DNA from: Phycomyces nitens
Lineage: Eukaryota; Mucoromycota; Mucoromycetes; Mucorales; Phycomycetaceae
Assembly: GCA_022702545.1 (NCBI GenBank)
Contig: JAHRBC010000002.1
Location: 7,874,001 to 7,938,000, forward strand
DNA length: 64,000 nucleotides
Reading direction: 5' to 3'
A model generated the notes under the pieces. It saw only the letters and a list, made by a program, of their open reading frames with translations, was not told the origin of the DNA and did no database searches. Both the position numbers and the translations under genes were made by a program. Shown piece by piece: positions 25,212-35,750 of the stretch; the stretch's first letter is position 1; each line of letters opens with the position of its first letter.

Positions 25212-28138
25212 TTAAATTGTCGACAGTGTACTCAGCCATCGTTCGAGAATACGCTTAACAACTGCTCCCCCAGTTGGGTCCAATTTCTCCAAGAACTGGA
25301 TACGCATACTACTTTCCCGAGGTTTGATCAACAGCATATTAAACCGTTCAATGACATCTCCCCCTGGTGAGCATGTCATTATAAGCACTTCTCGACCCAA
25401 TTGACCCTCGGTAATGACATCAAACGATGCCTGCTGAAGATCGCGCTTATCAATGTCGAGCGTAGTAGGAGGAAAGCCTTCTTTGCACAGACGAATTGAA
25501 AAGTGTCCGTCTACAAGTGTCACACCACAGTTTGGATGTGCAAAGAACATTTGTCCAAAATCAATGGAAAGTGTAGGGAGAGGAATGCCTGCATTACTGT
25601 AAAGCGAAAGGGGTGTTTGCTGAGGAGCTATAGCTGTAGCAGGACGATTTGGTGCATCTGTTGCTGGTGGCGGTGGTTGAGGCCGTGTGTCTATTGGCTT
25701 TTTTGAATGGGTAATCGACTGTTGCTTTTGTTGGACTTCTTGTTTAATATATGTCTGTGATTGTATTGGTCTGTTCTGTTGGACTTCCTGCTTAATACAT
25801 GTCTGTGTTTGTATCTGTTGCTTTTGTTGGACTTCCTGTTTAACATATGCTTGTGTTTGTATCTGTTGCTGTTGTGGTGGTAGTGGTGGCGGTTGAGGCT
25901 GTGATTGTATTTGTGGCTGCATTTGTGGTTGCAGTTGTGGTTGATGTTGAGGTTGAGGCTGTGGTTGCAGTTGTGGTTGATGTTGATGTTGATGTTGAGG
26001 TTGAGGTTGCATTTGTGGTTGATGTTGATGTTGAGGCTGAAGATGTAGTTGTGATTGTAGTTGTGATTGTGATTGCAATTGGGGTTGTGGTTGCAGTTGT
26101 GATTGTTGTTGTTGTTGTGGTTGGTATTGCTGTGATTGACCTATTGGTTGTTGACTCGAGGATGAAGAAGCCAAAGATAGAGATGAAGGCTGAGCTGCTT
26201 GCTGGTGCTGCTGCTGCAATAGCTGAGCAGCAAAAAGGCCAATGTTTGATCGTGATCCAGATGCCTTTGGACCATTTTCTTTGGCTGCCCTTGATACATC
26301 TGTAGGCACCATGGAGCCATCAGACGACAGACGATGACGAGCTAATTCAGCCTTCTTGGCCAGAAGAATGCTCTCTTGCTCCAAACGTTCTCGTTCTCGC
26401 TGCTCCTGAAGTAATCGCTCCTTCTCACGGGCCTCTCGTTCCAAGGCCTTTTCTTCTTCTTTGGTTATGACGGGTGCACCCTTGAGAATCTTTCCTTGCT
26501 TCCACAATATACCGCAGCCATTGCAAAGGGTTCCTGACCCAGCAGGTCCTGGTCTCCACATTGCTGTATGTTTTGTACTGCAATAATGGCATTTTCGTAT
26601 ACCATCGTCTTTCTGGTTTACGTTCTTGGTCTTGGGTAAAGCTGCTGATGGATAGTTAGTAAAGAGATGAATCTATAAGATGCCTTGAAAGTGTCTTACA
26701 TCCTTCAGTATTCTCAGTCCGAGGACGCTTTCCAATCTTGACTGCATTGAGCTGCTCGTTCCGTTTCTTTTCAGCCAAGACTGGACCTGTTATGATCTCT
26801 GGCACTGTATATGACCTATGTACCATTTCCTACCACACTAGTCAGATAAATCTGCATCCTGTATATATAATTTATACTAACCTCTACAGAGCGATCAATG
26901 GGATCTCCAGAAGAAGTATAGCGTAAATAGGATTGGACTGGCAGGGTTTGCATCTGAAATATTGCAATGAAAAGATGGTTTTATTATCAATATATCTTTG
27001 CTTATAAATTACCTTTTCCATCATACGATGGCGAACCAGTTCAGGTTTAGTAATATAGGAAACCAAGGCCTTTAGTATATCACCATCCACTTGGAGCATT
27101 CGGATGTTGGCTGGTGTATAGAAATCGATGTGCGGTTTTACAGATGGATCGACTGCTTCTTCTTTGGCCTTTTCAATGATTCCGTTGGCCAATCTAGAGT
27201 GCTCACCCCATCGTGCTATTTTCAACTTGGGGTCTATAAAGTACTCATCGGCTACTGTTTGGTCGAGTGGCAATAAGAATGAAGCGACCAGCTATTAAGG
27301 ATACTAGACTTAGTTTAAAGATTAACATCAATTGTGTATAATTTACTTCAAAAGGTGCTTGCATCGACATGAGTTCCAGTATGACATCCTTGGGAAATAT
27401 AAAGCGTTCGTTGGGTGCGTCTTTAAACTCAAAAACCACATCACTAAACACAAGTTCAGGAGGTGGCACAGGTGGATCGATTGGATTTGTGGAATGTGCA
27501 GCAGTATCCTGTGTATGATCCACTTTTTGTTCAGTGGTCGAGACGTCTTTTGTGCTGTCCGTAACAGGCTGTTCTGATTCGTCTTTATCTACATCCATAG
27601 CTTCCCCCGAGATTGGTTCTTCTAAATGGCCCATATTCTCTGGATCGTTTGATTCGCTTGGATCTTCAGATTCACGGCTAGTTTCTGTAATATATCCAGC
27701 CTCTTTTGCTATATCAGACCAACTCTGGCCACGAATTGCTTCATAAAATATCGTGTCTGGAAAAAGATGTGGACCGAGTTCTAGAGTACAGGTACCGAGA
27801 TAACGCATATTTGGCCATTTTCTACGTGTATTGTTGGTACGTTTGGGTTGTCGCGTGGAATCTGGTCTGTATCTGACAAATACAGAGGAAGCCCAGTTCA
27901 ACCTGGACTGAAGTAGCGACAGAAGCAACACACCGCTTATTTGTCCATTAGCGACCTTGCTCTACTCTCAACTATATATATATATATATATGTACGACTG
28001 GTAATAATATTATAAATCTTTATACTTTTTGTTTCCATCGCTGTCTTGTGGTTGTGGTTGTGATGTGGTTGGAAGTTGAAAGTGACGAAGTGAGTTTTCT
28101 GCTCGTTTTTTAGCAGCAAGTATAGCTGAAGTAGACAT
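25212..28138 (-). CDS. GATA-type zinc-finger protein with long Gln-rich region
   Basis: Six exons on the minus strand: 28138-28026, 27935-27347, 27291-27013, 26953-26882, 26829-26700, 26644-25212, giving about 871 aa. The exon 1/2 junction is the least sure, needing an AAG acceptor. The N-terminal half has a conserved-looking domain (NMRYLGTCTLELGPHLFP ... FEFKDAPNERFIFP) I do not recognise, and an acidic linker. One GATA finger follows, CHYCSTKHTAMWRPGP...LCNGCG, built across the exon 5/6 join. After a charged coiled coil (KEEEKALEREAREKERLL) comes a QP/QL-rich tract, three 16-residue repeats with VKQE/IKQE cores, and a C-terminal folded domain (SIDFGQMFFAHPNCGVTL...). A chromatin or transcription role is inferred from the finger and Q-rich tract. 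Confidence 0.75.
25720..25868 (-). repeat. Three tandem 48-bp units in the GATA-finger gene
   Basis: Each unit encodes 16 residues of the form QIQTQxxIKQEVQQKQ. All three keep a core of hydrophobic-K-Q-E (VKQE, IKQE, IKQE), the consensus for SUMO attachment. Neighbouring DNA encodes irregular QPQ/QLQ repeats up to about 26140. Confidence 0.85.
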
Positions 28139-28920
28139 TGGTGGATTCCAAAAAGAGCACAAGATGCATATGAATCCACTTTTTTTTTTTAAAAAAAAAG
28201 AGTTTTGGGTGTGGAGCAGTCACATGACATGGCCGGCAAGGAAGCAGAAGTAGGAGATTGTGCGGGTGAGAGTGAAGGAGAAAAAGAGAGGAGGAGGGAG
28301 GGAGGTGTTGGGAGAGAGCAAACAAGACCAAGCAAATACTCCCCCTCCCCCTCCCCCTGTCCATCGATCAATCAGACAAAAGGACTATCTTATCATAGTG
28401 TGCAGAGTCAGCATTCAATCCAACACGTCAAAATAAATGATATTTAGGATGGATGGAAAGCTACATGATCCTTTGGTTGGCTTAGATGACTTTTATTTGC
28501 TTGGTGGTGGTTGACTAAAAAGTTATAATTTATTTTCATGTGTATATCATAAGCTCTTGTTTTAATTAATCTTTAAAGACTAGTTGTAATGAGACTCTTT
28601 GCTGAATTGCCGAGTCTTGAGAAATATAAATATAAATATTTTTTTTTAAAAGAATAACGACAAGTTCCAGCCAAGGCACTTTGAACATTCTTTAATTGCA
28701 TCTTTTAATCACGACATTCCTATATAATTGCACTACTAAAGAAAGAAATAAAGTAAATGAAATGAATTGACAATTGTTGAATTTCACACTTTTTATGGTC
28801 ACTGTCGTGGTATTCAAGTTGAATGAATACCAGGTAAATAGGTATATCTGTTAAAGCAAGTAGACGACAATGGTCTATCTTGTTTTTTTTTTGGTATAAA
28901 AGTATACTTGTTCTGCATTA
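28139..28920. other. Intergenic, GATA-finger promoter side
   Basis: Contains a long T-run/A-run palindrome near 28180-28200 and a purine-rich stretch at about 28270-28320. No gene could be supported until the eL20 relic begins near 28921. Confidence 0.5.
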
Positions 28921-29510
28921 CAGGCGATTGACTGTAATATTTTCTCGGACAAGGATGTCTCCTTCAAGCTTTACCGCATGCGCATCTTTGGTCCCAACAT
29001 TATTATTGCAAAGTCTCGCTTTTGGTACCCTTTCAACAAGTTTCGCAAGGTGAAAAAGACTGCTGGCGAGATTGTGTCGATCGATCAGGTAAATTATACA
29101 TAAACAACAACATAACAATCTCTAAACATCATTACAGATCTCCGAGAAGCGCCCTGAACAGATCAAGAACTTTGGTATCTGGCTCCGCTACGATTCCCGC
29201 TCTGGCACTCACAACATGTAGAAGGAGTACCGCGAGATGTCTTGCTTCGAAGCCCGTCGGTACTTGCTACCAGGACAAGACATGGCTGCCCGTCGTCGTA
29301 CTCGCTTTAGATCAGTCCAGATCATCCGTGTTCCCGAGGCCAAGAACGCCGATGTCCGTCGCCAGTACATCAAACAGCTCTTGACCCCCACCCCCACCCC
29401 AAGCTTACCTTTCCTCTTCTTTGACGTATCCAGCATACCGAAAAAGCCCGTCGGTCTCCTTCACCTGGCCAAACGTTCATCTACCATTCTATTAGACAGA
29501 TTTATATGAA
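28921..29510 (+). pseudogene. Broken copy of ribosomal protein eL20 (RPL20/L18a)
   Basis: Recognisable eL20 sequence: [28 protein letters not shown], then across a 39-nt intron (29099-29137) [18 protein letters not shown]. There a TAG at 29219-29221 replaces the family's Tyr, followed by KEYREMS. After that come indels (the stretch before QDMAARRRTRF is scrambled), then NADVRRQYIKQLLTP, a further frameshift and a remnant of the RPSTFY end. The usual first exon (MGR..YQVIGRHLP) is missing. Keeping an intron means it arose from a DNA-level duplication, not a retrocopy. A working copy must exist elsewhere. Confidence 0.85.
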
Positions 29511-29589
29511 TAAAATTACATGATTATATCCTTGGCTTAGATGCATACGTGGGTGGACTGGGATGGAGTGACTGCCGTACTTTGGACAT

Positions 29590-29600
29590 ATATATAAAGT
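29590..29600 (+). promoter_or_regulatory. TATA-like element upstream of the kinesin gene
   Basis: TATATATAAAG lies about 80 bp before the kinesin ATG at 29677. A reasonable core promoter position, but AT-rich context makes this weak. Confidence 0.3.
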
Positions 29601-29676
29601 GCCGCATTCTGATCCTGGCCCTCCTGTTTGCTTCCACTTGGAGGTGGATTTAATAGACCTGCCTTAATTTGATATC

Positions 29677-32600
29677 ATGTCCAAACCCACGCCGTTCAAT
29701 ATGCCCATTTCCCCCTCTGTGTCGACAAAAATAGGGTCGACCTTGACCCCTCTCCCAGATCCCCTTCCCAATCGCTCTCTTTCTTCCTCTCTACTGCGCC
29801 CAACAAAGTCAATGTCTATCCGAGAAAATGTCCATGTCATGGTACGCTGTAGACCACGCTCCGCAGAAGAAGCAGCCCAAAATGAAGAAGCCTGCTGGGT
29901 ACTCCGTCCAGAAGAAGGGGCCATTGACCTCATGGGCCCCAGTCGAAAGATGTTCCAATTTGGTAAAGAGAGACGAATTGTCGTGCAAAGACTGACTTGG
30001 TTTGGTAGACAGTGTGCTCAGTGGAATCAACAACGAGGAGGTGTATTCTGAAGGTGTCCATAACCTGGTCAGGTAATGAAATACACTGATCAGATTTATA
30101 AAACTGACCAATCCTCAAAGATCCACCATGGCTGGATACAGTGGTAAGTAGCAAGTGAGAGGATTTCTTTGTGTCCAATTAATTCATTAATTAATCGACC
30201 TTCATTGTCCTAGGCACTGTGTTTGCCTATGGCCAGACTGCAAGTGGCAAGACTTATGTAAGCATAAAATTACTAGGGTTTGACTATAGAACTTATTGTT
30301 TGTTTAGACAATGGTAAGATATCTCTTTGTTTGGCTGCATGTCACCTACCAGCCTATCCTATTCGATATCTTACTTATTTGTACCACGCTTCGTTTGAAA
30401 CGCGCCTTGGCTGTTAGATGGGTAAGTCCGTCGGTCTTTTAATAAAACGTATGCTCACTCGCCTTAAAAAGGCAACAAGGCCCAGCCCGGAGTCATCCCG
30501 AGAGCTGTCAATGATGTGTTTAATTATATCAGTGAAGTAAGTGGCTTTTTATTGGGCATGCTCTAATTGTGTCTAGGACCACCACGGCCGAGAATACCTC
30601 TTGCGTGTGTCTTATCTTGAGATTTACAACGAGCGTATTCGCGATCTTCTTGGCGAAGACTCTACGGGACCTCAGCCAGAAATACACGAGGATGCAAAGG
30701 TAACCATGGAAACTAATGTACTCTAATCTACTTGTACTTGTCAAACTTATATTTTGCCGTTCTTTAAGCGAGGTGTTTATGTCCATGGCCTCAACGAGAC
30801 AATTGTCACAACTCCCGAGCAAGTTATGCAAATCATCAAAAAAGGCGAAGGTACCACCAACCCCAAACAAACATTCTTTACTCATCATCCATCGTAAAGG
30901 AAGTCGCAAGGTGAGTGCGACAGAGTACAACAAGCGCAGTAGTCGGTCCCACACCATGTTCCAGTTGGTGATCGAGAGCAAGTCCAAAGATGCATATCCG
31001 GTGGACCGTGCAGCCGTCCAGGTGTCACAATTGGTAGATGTCTACTGATGAGATACGCCATAATTCCACATCCTCAATTGAATTCTACAGAACCTCATTG
31101 ATCTGGCGGGCTCAGAAAAGGTTACCAAGGATTCAGAGCGCCAAAAGGAGGGAAGCTATATTAACAAGAGGTATTTTTGGCCGTGCTTTAATTGCCCCCA
31201 CTGACCATCATCATCTAGTCTCTTGACACTCGGAACTGTGATTTCAAAGTTGACGAGTGGCCAAACGTAAGAAAAGCAACATATAAAATCTACTGTGCAT
31301 ATTGATCGCCCAGTGTCTTCCCCCCCCCTTATTTCCATGTTAGTAGTGCAACACACATCCCCTTTCGTGACTCCAAGCTGACCCGGATCCTCCAGACAGC
31401 ACTGTCAGGAAATGCCCGGATTTCAATCATCTGCACCGTAAATCCCACCAGATCTTCCAAAGAAGAGTCTCTTAGCACCCTTCGCTTTGCAGAACGGGCC
31501 AAGCTAGTAAAGACGGCCGCAAAGATGACAAAGGTTCCTATTCATTCTCAATATCTTGACCCTTTTTTTTCTTTTTTTTTCTTAACCCTTGCACTAGATT
31601 ACGGAGCACTCTGAACTCCAAAACTGCCTAAAGAAGATTGAAGAGTTGCAGACAAAGATGCAGGAAAAGACAGAGGCAAGTTTTAACAATTAATATAACC
31701 AATTGTCTGCTAACCTATCCAATACAGCAAGAGGCAGAGACACGCGGAAGGTAAGCCAAGAATCCAGAGAGCATTGTTAACCTGTTGGTACCATTAGATT
31801 AAAACACCTTCTTGGCTTGATCCTCACTGGTCCTACTTCTCGATCATCAAAAGTGGTAACCGGAATGGTCATTTACAAAGGAGAACTTTCTATTAATACA
31901 TTCTTTGTACGTACAGCCTCAGAACCAGTTTGGATATCCTTCAGCGACTGCTTCAGTTACTGCTGCTGTTGCAGACATTCCAGTGGACACCAAAGAACTT
32001 ACGATCAATTACCTGCTTGAGCGCAGTACGATGCAAGATGTAGTAGCGCGTCTAGAGGAAGGTCTCTCGATCCAGATTGACATGCATGACGAGCAAATGA
32101 AGCAAATGGACAAGAAGCTGCTCGGCTACAAAAACTCCCTCACCAGCTCACAGAGTATCCAGCGCCAACAAGCCAAAGAGCTCGAAGAATGCCATGTCAA
32201 AATTGAAGAGAGTGAGCAGCGTATCCGTGATCTCCAGGTTGCCCTTCGGTCTGTACGACAGCAAGAAAGAACACCAAGATTAGAGATCAAGAGTTCAACC
32301 CCTGTAAGTTTTTTGTTTGATAATTGTCCTCTATCTATCTATCTATCTATCTAGCCAGATTTCTTACCAAATGGCGGCCATAGGATGTACCCCAGTCTCC
32401 CATTCAGAGACTAGAGCAAGAACTCAAGCAAGTGATGCTCAAAAAAGACAGCTGCACCTGTGAATCCTGCCGTAATAATAAAAGCGAGAGTATCTTTGGC
32501 TCAAGCGCTCTAAATCAACTCCAGGTGGGAAATCTGGCTGAAACGGAAGCCCAGTCCGAGCCTTTGGACATTGAGAACCTATTGTCGCGCAAGGACGCCA

Positions 32601-33901
32601 AGATCAAGGATCTTTTGGCTACAGTAAAGCAGTCCGAACAGGAAATCAAGGACATGACGACGACTCAGCTAAAGAGCCTTGAACAAAAGGACCAAACGAT
32701 AGCCGACCTCAATCTAGCCTTGGCAGAGGCCCAACAGGAAGCCGAGAACGTGTTTATCACTATTGACCGAGTAGAAGATAGTTTCTGCCTAGAGGCTCAG
32801 CGTGTCGAGCTCGAAAAAAAGATATTCTTGCTAGAAGAACGATGCCAGGAACAGCAAGAGCAGGTAGATATCCGAAACAGTCAGATGTTGCGGCTTGAAG
32901 AGGAGCTTGCTGAAGCACGCGCAATGTGTGTGGAACAGCAAGCCGACCTGGATCTCCGCCATGAAAGAATGGTAGAATTGGAAGCACAGGTGAGACACGC
33001 CCAAGCACAGGTTGAGTTGGCAGAGGCTGAAGCCCAACGGCTGGAGAGCACAAGAAATGCCCAAATGAACGAATTGGCCAATTCAGTAGAGAAATACAGA
33101 GCCGAGGTTCAACTAAAGGCAGATTGTGTAAACCAACTCCAAGATGACTTGTCCCGGGCGAATAAGACACTGGCGGAATATGAAAAAGATATTATTGCCC
33201 TGAATAGCCGCTGTTCCCATTTCGAATCAGACATGGAAGATGCACGCAAGATGGCTACACTCAGTCAAGAGGAAATTAAGGCTAGATTAATTCAGGTCTC
33301 TGTACTCGAGAAAGATCTACTGAACGCACGCGAAATGTGCGCTAGACAAGAACAGGACACTTTAGATAAGAATAATAAGCTCCTGCTTACAATTGAGGCC
33401 AGTCTGGGGACTGTGCAAGAGATTGAACGACAGGTTGAGTCCAAGGACCGTACGATTGAGGCACTTGGAGTCTGTATTCGTGAACAGGCAGACAGACTAG
33501 AGTACCTATGGAAAACTGAGCTGAAAAGCAATGATCCCTGCCCTGTCCTTTCCGAAAAGCAATGCGAGGCCATGAGCTATGACCAATTTTCGCAGCTATG
33601 TGACCGAATCCAAGCCAATCCTGACTCGCTTGAAGGGAAATTGGCACTCCAGTGGTTACAGGATACAAGACACAACATAAATGATATACAGGACGATGAA
33701 GAAAACGATACCCGCTCCATGCACCCCTCTCTATCAATTCGTTCACACCCTCCACCATACTCACATGCCACCGATGGCCATGAATATCATATTAAAGATA
33801 TTCCTGAAGAGTATATGCCATATTCCCAGTCAATTGACTCTAGTCCCAGTCATTTCATTATCCTCCTCCTGGGCATCGTCGTCCTGTACTCATTCCTATA
33901 A
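29677..33901 (+). CDS. Kinesin motor protein, kinesin-7 (CENP-E/Tea2)-like, with C-terminal hydrophobic tail
   Basis: Eighteen exons: 29677-29962, 30009-30072, 30121-30143, 30214-30257, 30308-30313, 30418-30421, 30472-30536, 30577-30699, 30769-30850, 30900-31033, 31091-31170, 31219-31266, 31344-31533, 31598-31675, 31728-31750, 31798-31855, 31917-32303, 32384-33901; about 1070 aa. N-terminal motor: [11 protein letters not shown]-loop [13 protein letters not shown], switch I NKRSSRSH, switch [21 protein letters not shown]. The neck and about 600 residues of coiled coil follow (exon 18 is rich in heptads). The protein ends [16 protein letters not shown], a membrane-anchor-like segment. Exons 5 and 6 are 6 and 4 nt. 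The intron at 31676-31727 has a GCAAGT donor. Microtubule-based transport is certain at family level; the cargo is not known. Confidence 0.9.
32330..32354. repeat. (TATC)n in a kinesin intron
   Basis: About six tetranucleotide units within the intron at 32304-32383. Confidence 0.9.
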
Positions 33902-34191
33902 TCCAATTTGTTTTACTTTGCATTCAGTCATTTGATTCTACCCTCTTTTTATATTTATATATAAAAATATGCCACAAGAATAAATACAATACATATATTG
34001 TGCTCTTTTATTAAGACAAGGTACAGTTGTTAAAGAGTATTAATCATAAATGTCACCATTCTAGAAACCCCCCTCCCAAAAAAAAACGCCCCCGGTTCTG
34101 GGTACTCTTTATTAAAGAACATTATGATTACAATGTTTTGCCACGCACAAACGTGTATTGATATGAGAATACAGGCGAACAATTTTACTTG

Positions 34192-34227
<36 letters not shown>

Positions 34228-34426
34228 ACCAACAAAGAGTTTGTATGAAAACAAGAAACAAAAAAAAAGTGATATTTTTCTTTGGAAATGAAAATGTATA
34301 TGAAATAAAAATGAATGAAATGAATGGAATGGAATGCCTAGATGATATTTGTGGGTTTCATTCTCTTTACACCTTGTGTATTCAAATGACACTGTTCTTT
34401 TTTTCTAGAGTGTTCTAATTCTTGGC
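33902..34426. other. Convergent intergenic spacer
   Basis: AT-rich, with a (CT)n tract at about 34194-34224. No gene. Confidence 0.6.
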
Positions 34427-35750
34427 CTAGTGCAGAGGTTTATGTGCAAAATATCCTAGCACATTGACAGACCAGCCATATTGATGACACTCTTTTGCAA
34501 ACTGCTTTACAATTTCCTCATACTCTTGAGAAGTCGCATTGAGATGCTCGTTAAGAAAGGGCTTCAATGACATGAAGACATTTTTCCAATTCCATAGCAT
34601 TTCTCTGGAAATCGGATTGACAGTATCAGCTAAAGATATCATAAAAAAAAAGGGGCTTAGGATTCGGCTGGTTTGGCATCTAATCAATAATACTGGATTT
34701 ACCATAGTCAATCTTTCTCTGGTCCAGTTCGATATGATCGAATGCCTTTTCCTTTAGCATCTCTCCCAGTTGGGAAGCAACCCATGGATTCTGTCCGCGT
34801 TCTTCCATTAGCCTTAGGACTAAGTAATGGGTCAGTATAAAAGCCGTCTCGGTGAAGCTAATGGTATTCGTCTTCAAGACATCAACAATTCACACTTACG
34901 CTCAGATATAAGTGAATCTATTGCTGGACTTTGGCCTTTGTACTAAAGATCCAGCCAATGAATGATAATAGTCAGTTTAGAAATCAAGAATTCTAAATAA
35001 TTAATAATAATAAAAAGAAGTACCGTAAAATCACTCTCAAAGAACTGGGCTAAACCTCCAGGCTTAAGAACACGACGAATCTCGGTAATCACAAAAGGCC
35101 ATTCTTCTTTTCTAAAGGCACTGATCATCAAACGCATGTGTACAAAATCAAATGAGCTGTCTGGGTAAGGAATGCCGTCGAGGACATTGGCTAGTTCGAA
35201 TGTGACATTTTCGGGGCGAATCATTGCCGGAAACATGTCCATAATGTCAAGACCAGTAACTCGGGCATTTGGATAGTCGATTGCCATGTCCTTTGAGATG
35301 CAAAAGATGTTTAGATTTAAAGATAAGGATAGAGGCTGGTACCAACCATGACCCATGAGCCTGAACCACATCCTACGTCTAATATAGTGGCATTCTCGGG
35401 CAAAGCTTTCTCGACGCGTGAGAGCATATTACTGTAGATAAAAAGGCTGTAAATATCAGTCGACTATAGAACGATCTTACCTTCCATAGAGTGCTTTGAG
35501 AGAAAAGTGTTGCTAATGTACAAATATATATATATATATTTAAGGATATTGCTGAATGTGTTATGGATTTGTGTACCGAATTGAGTCTATCTTGCTCTTC
35601 TTCATCGCGTGGTAGAAAATAGGTACAAGATTCAATGTTGTGATAGCTTCGACCGTCGACTGTGATTGTTGGTGCAGAGGCTGGCCGAGATTGGGTACTG
35701 TGGATGCTTTGGTTGCGTTCGACTTTGGACTTTGATGGTTTTGCACCCAT
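34427..35750 (-). CDS. Class I SAM-dependent methyltransferase
   Basis: Seven exons on the minus strand: 35750-35577, 35512-35481, 35431-35347, 35290-35024, 34942-34900, 34819-34703, 34629-34427, giving 306 aa. Rossmann motifs: ILDVGCGSGSWVM (motif I), VTGLDIMDMFP (acidic strand 2), FDFVHMRLMISAF and VLKPGGLAQFFESDF (motif IV/VI). The N-terminus is hydrophilic and disordered (MGAKPSKSKVERNQS), followed by DEEEQDRLNSQHF, the usual lead-in for fungal UMTA/TAM-like methyltransferases. The substrate cannot be predicted. A Gly at position 2 plus downstream Ser/Lys residues could allow N-myristoylation, which I note as a weak inference. Convergent with the kinesin gene. Confidence 0.85.

Noticed and set aside
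25847..26305. 152-aa Val-rich open frame on the plus strand
   Set aside because: It is the antisense shadow of the Gln-rich coding repeats of the GATA-finger gene.
28180..28200. T-run/A-run palindrome as a terminator or special structure
   Set aside because: Similar runs occur near 3960, 11200 and 43480; in AT-rich DNA they need no special explanation.
29137..29510. eL20 as a working gene with stop-codon readthrough
   Set aside because: There are also frameshifts and a missing first exon, so one readthrough event would not restore it.
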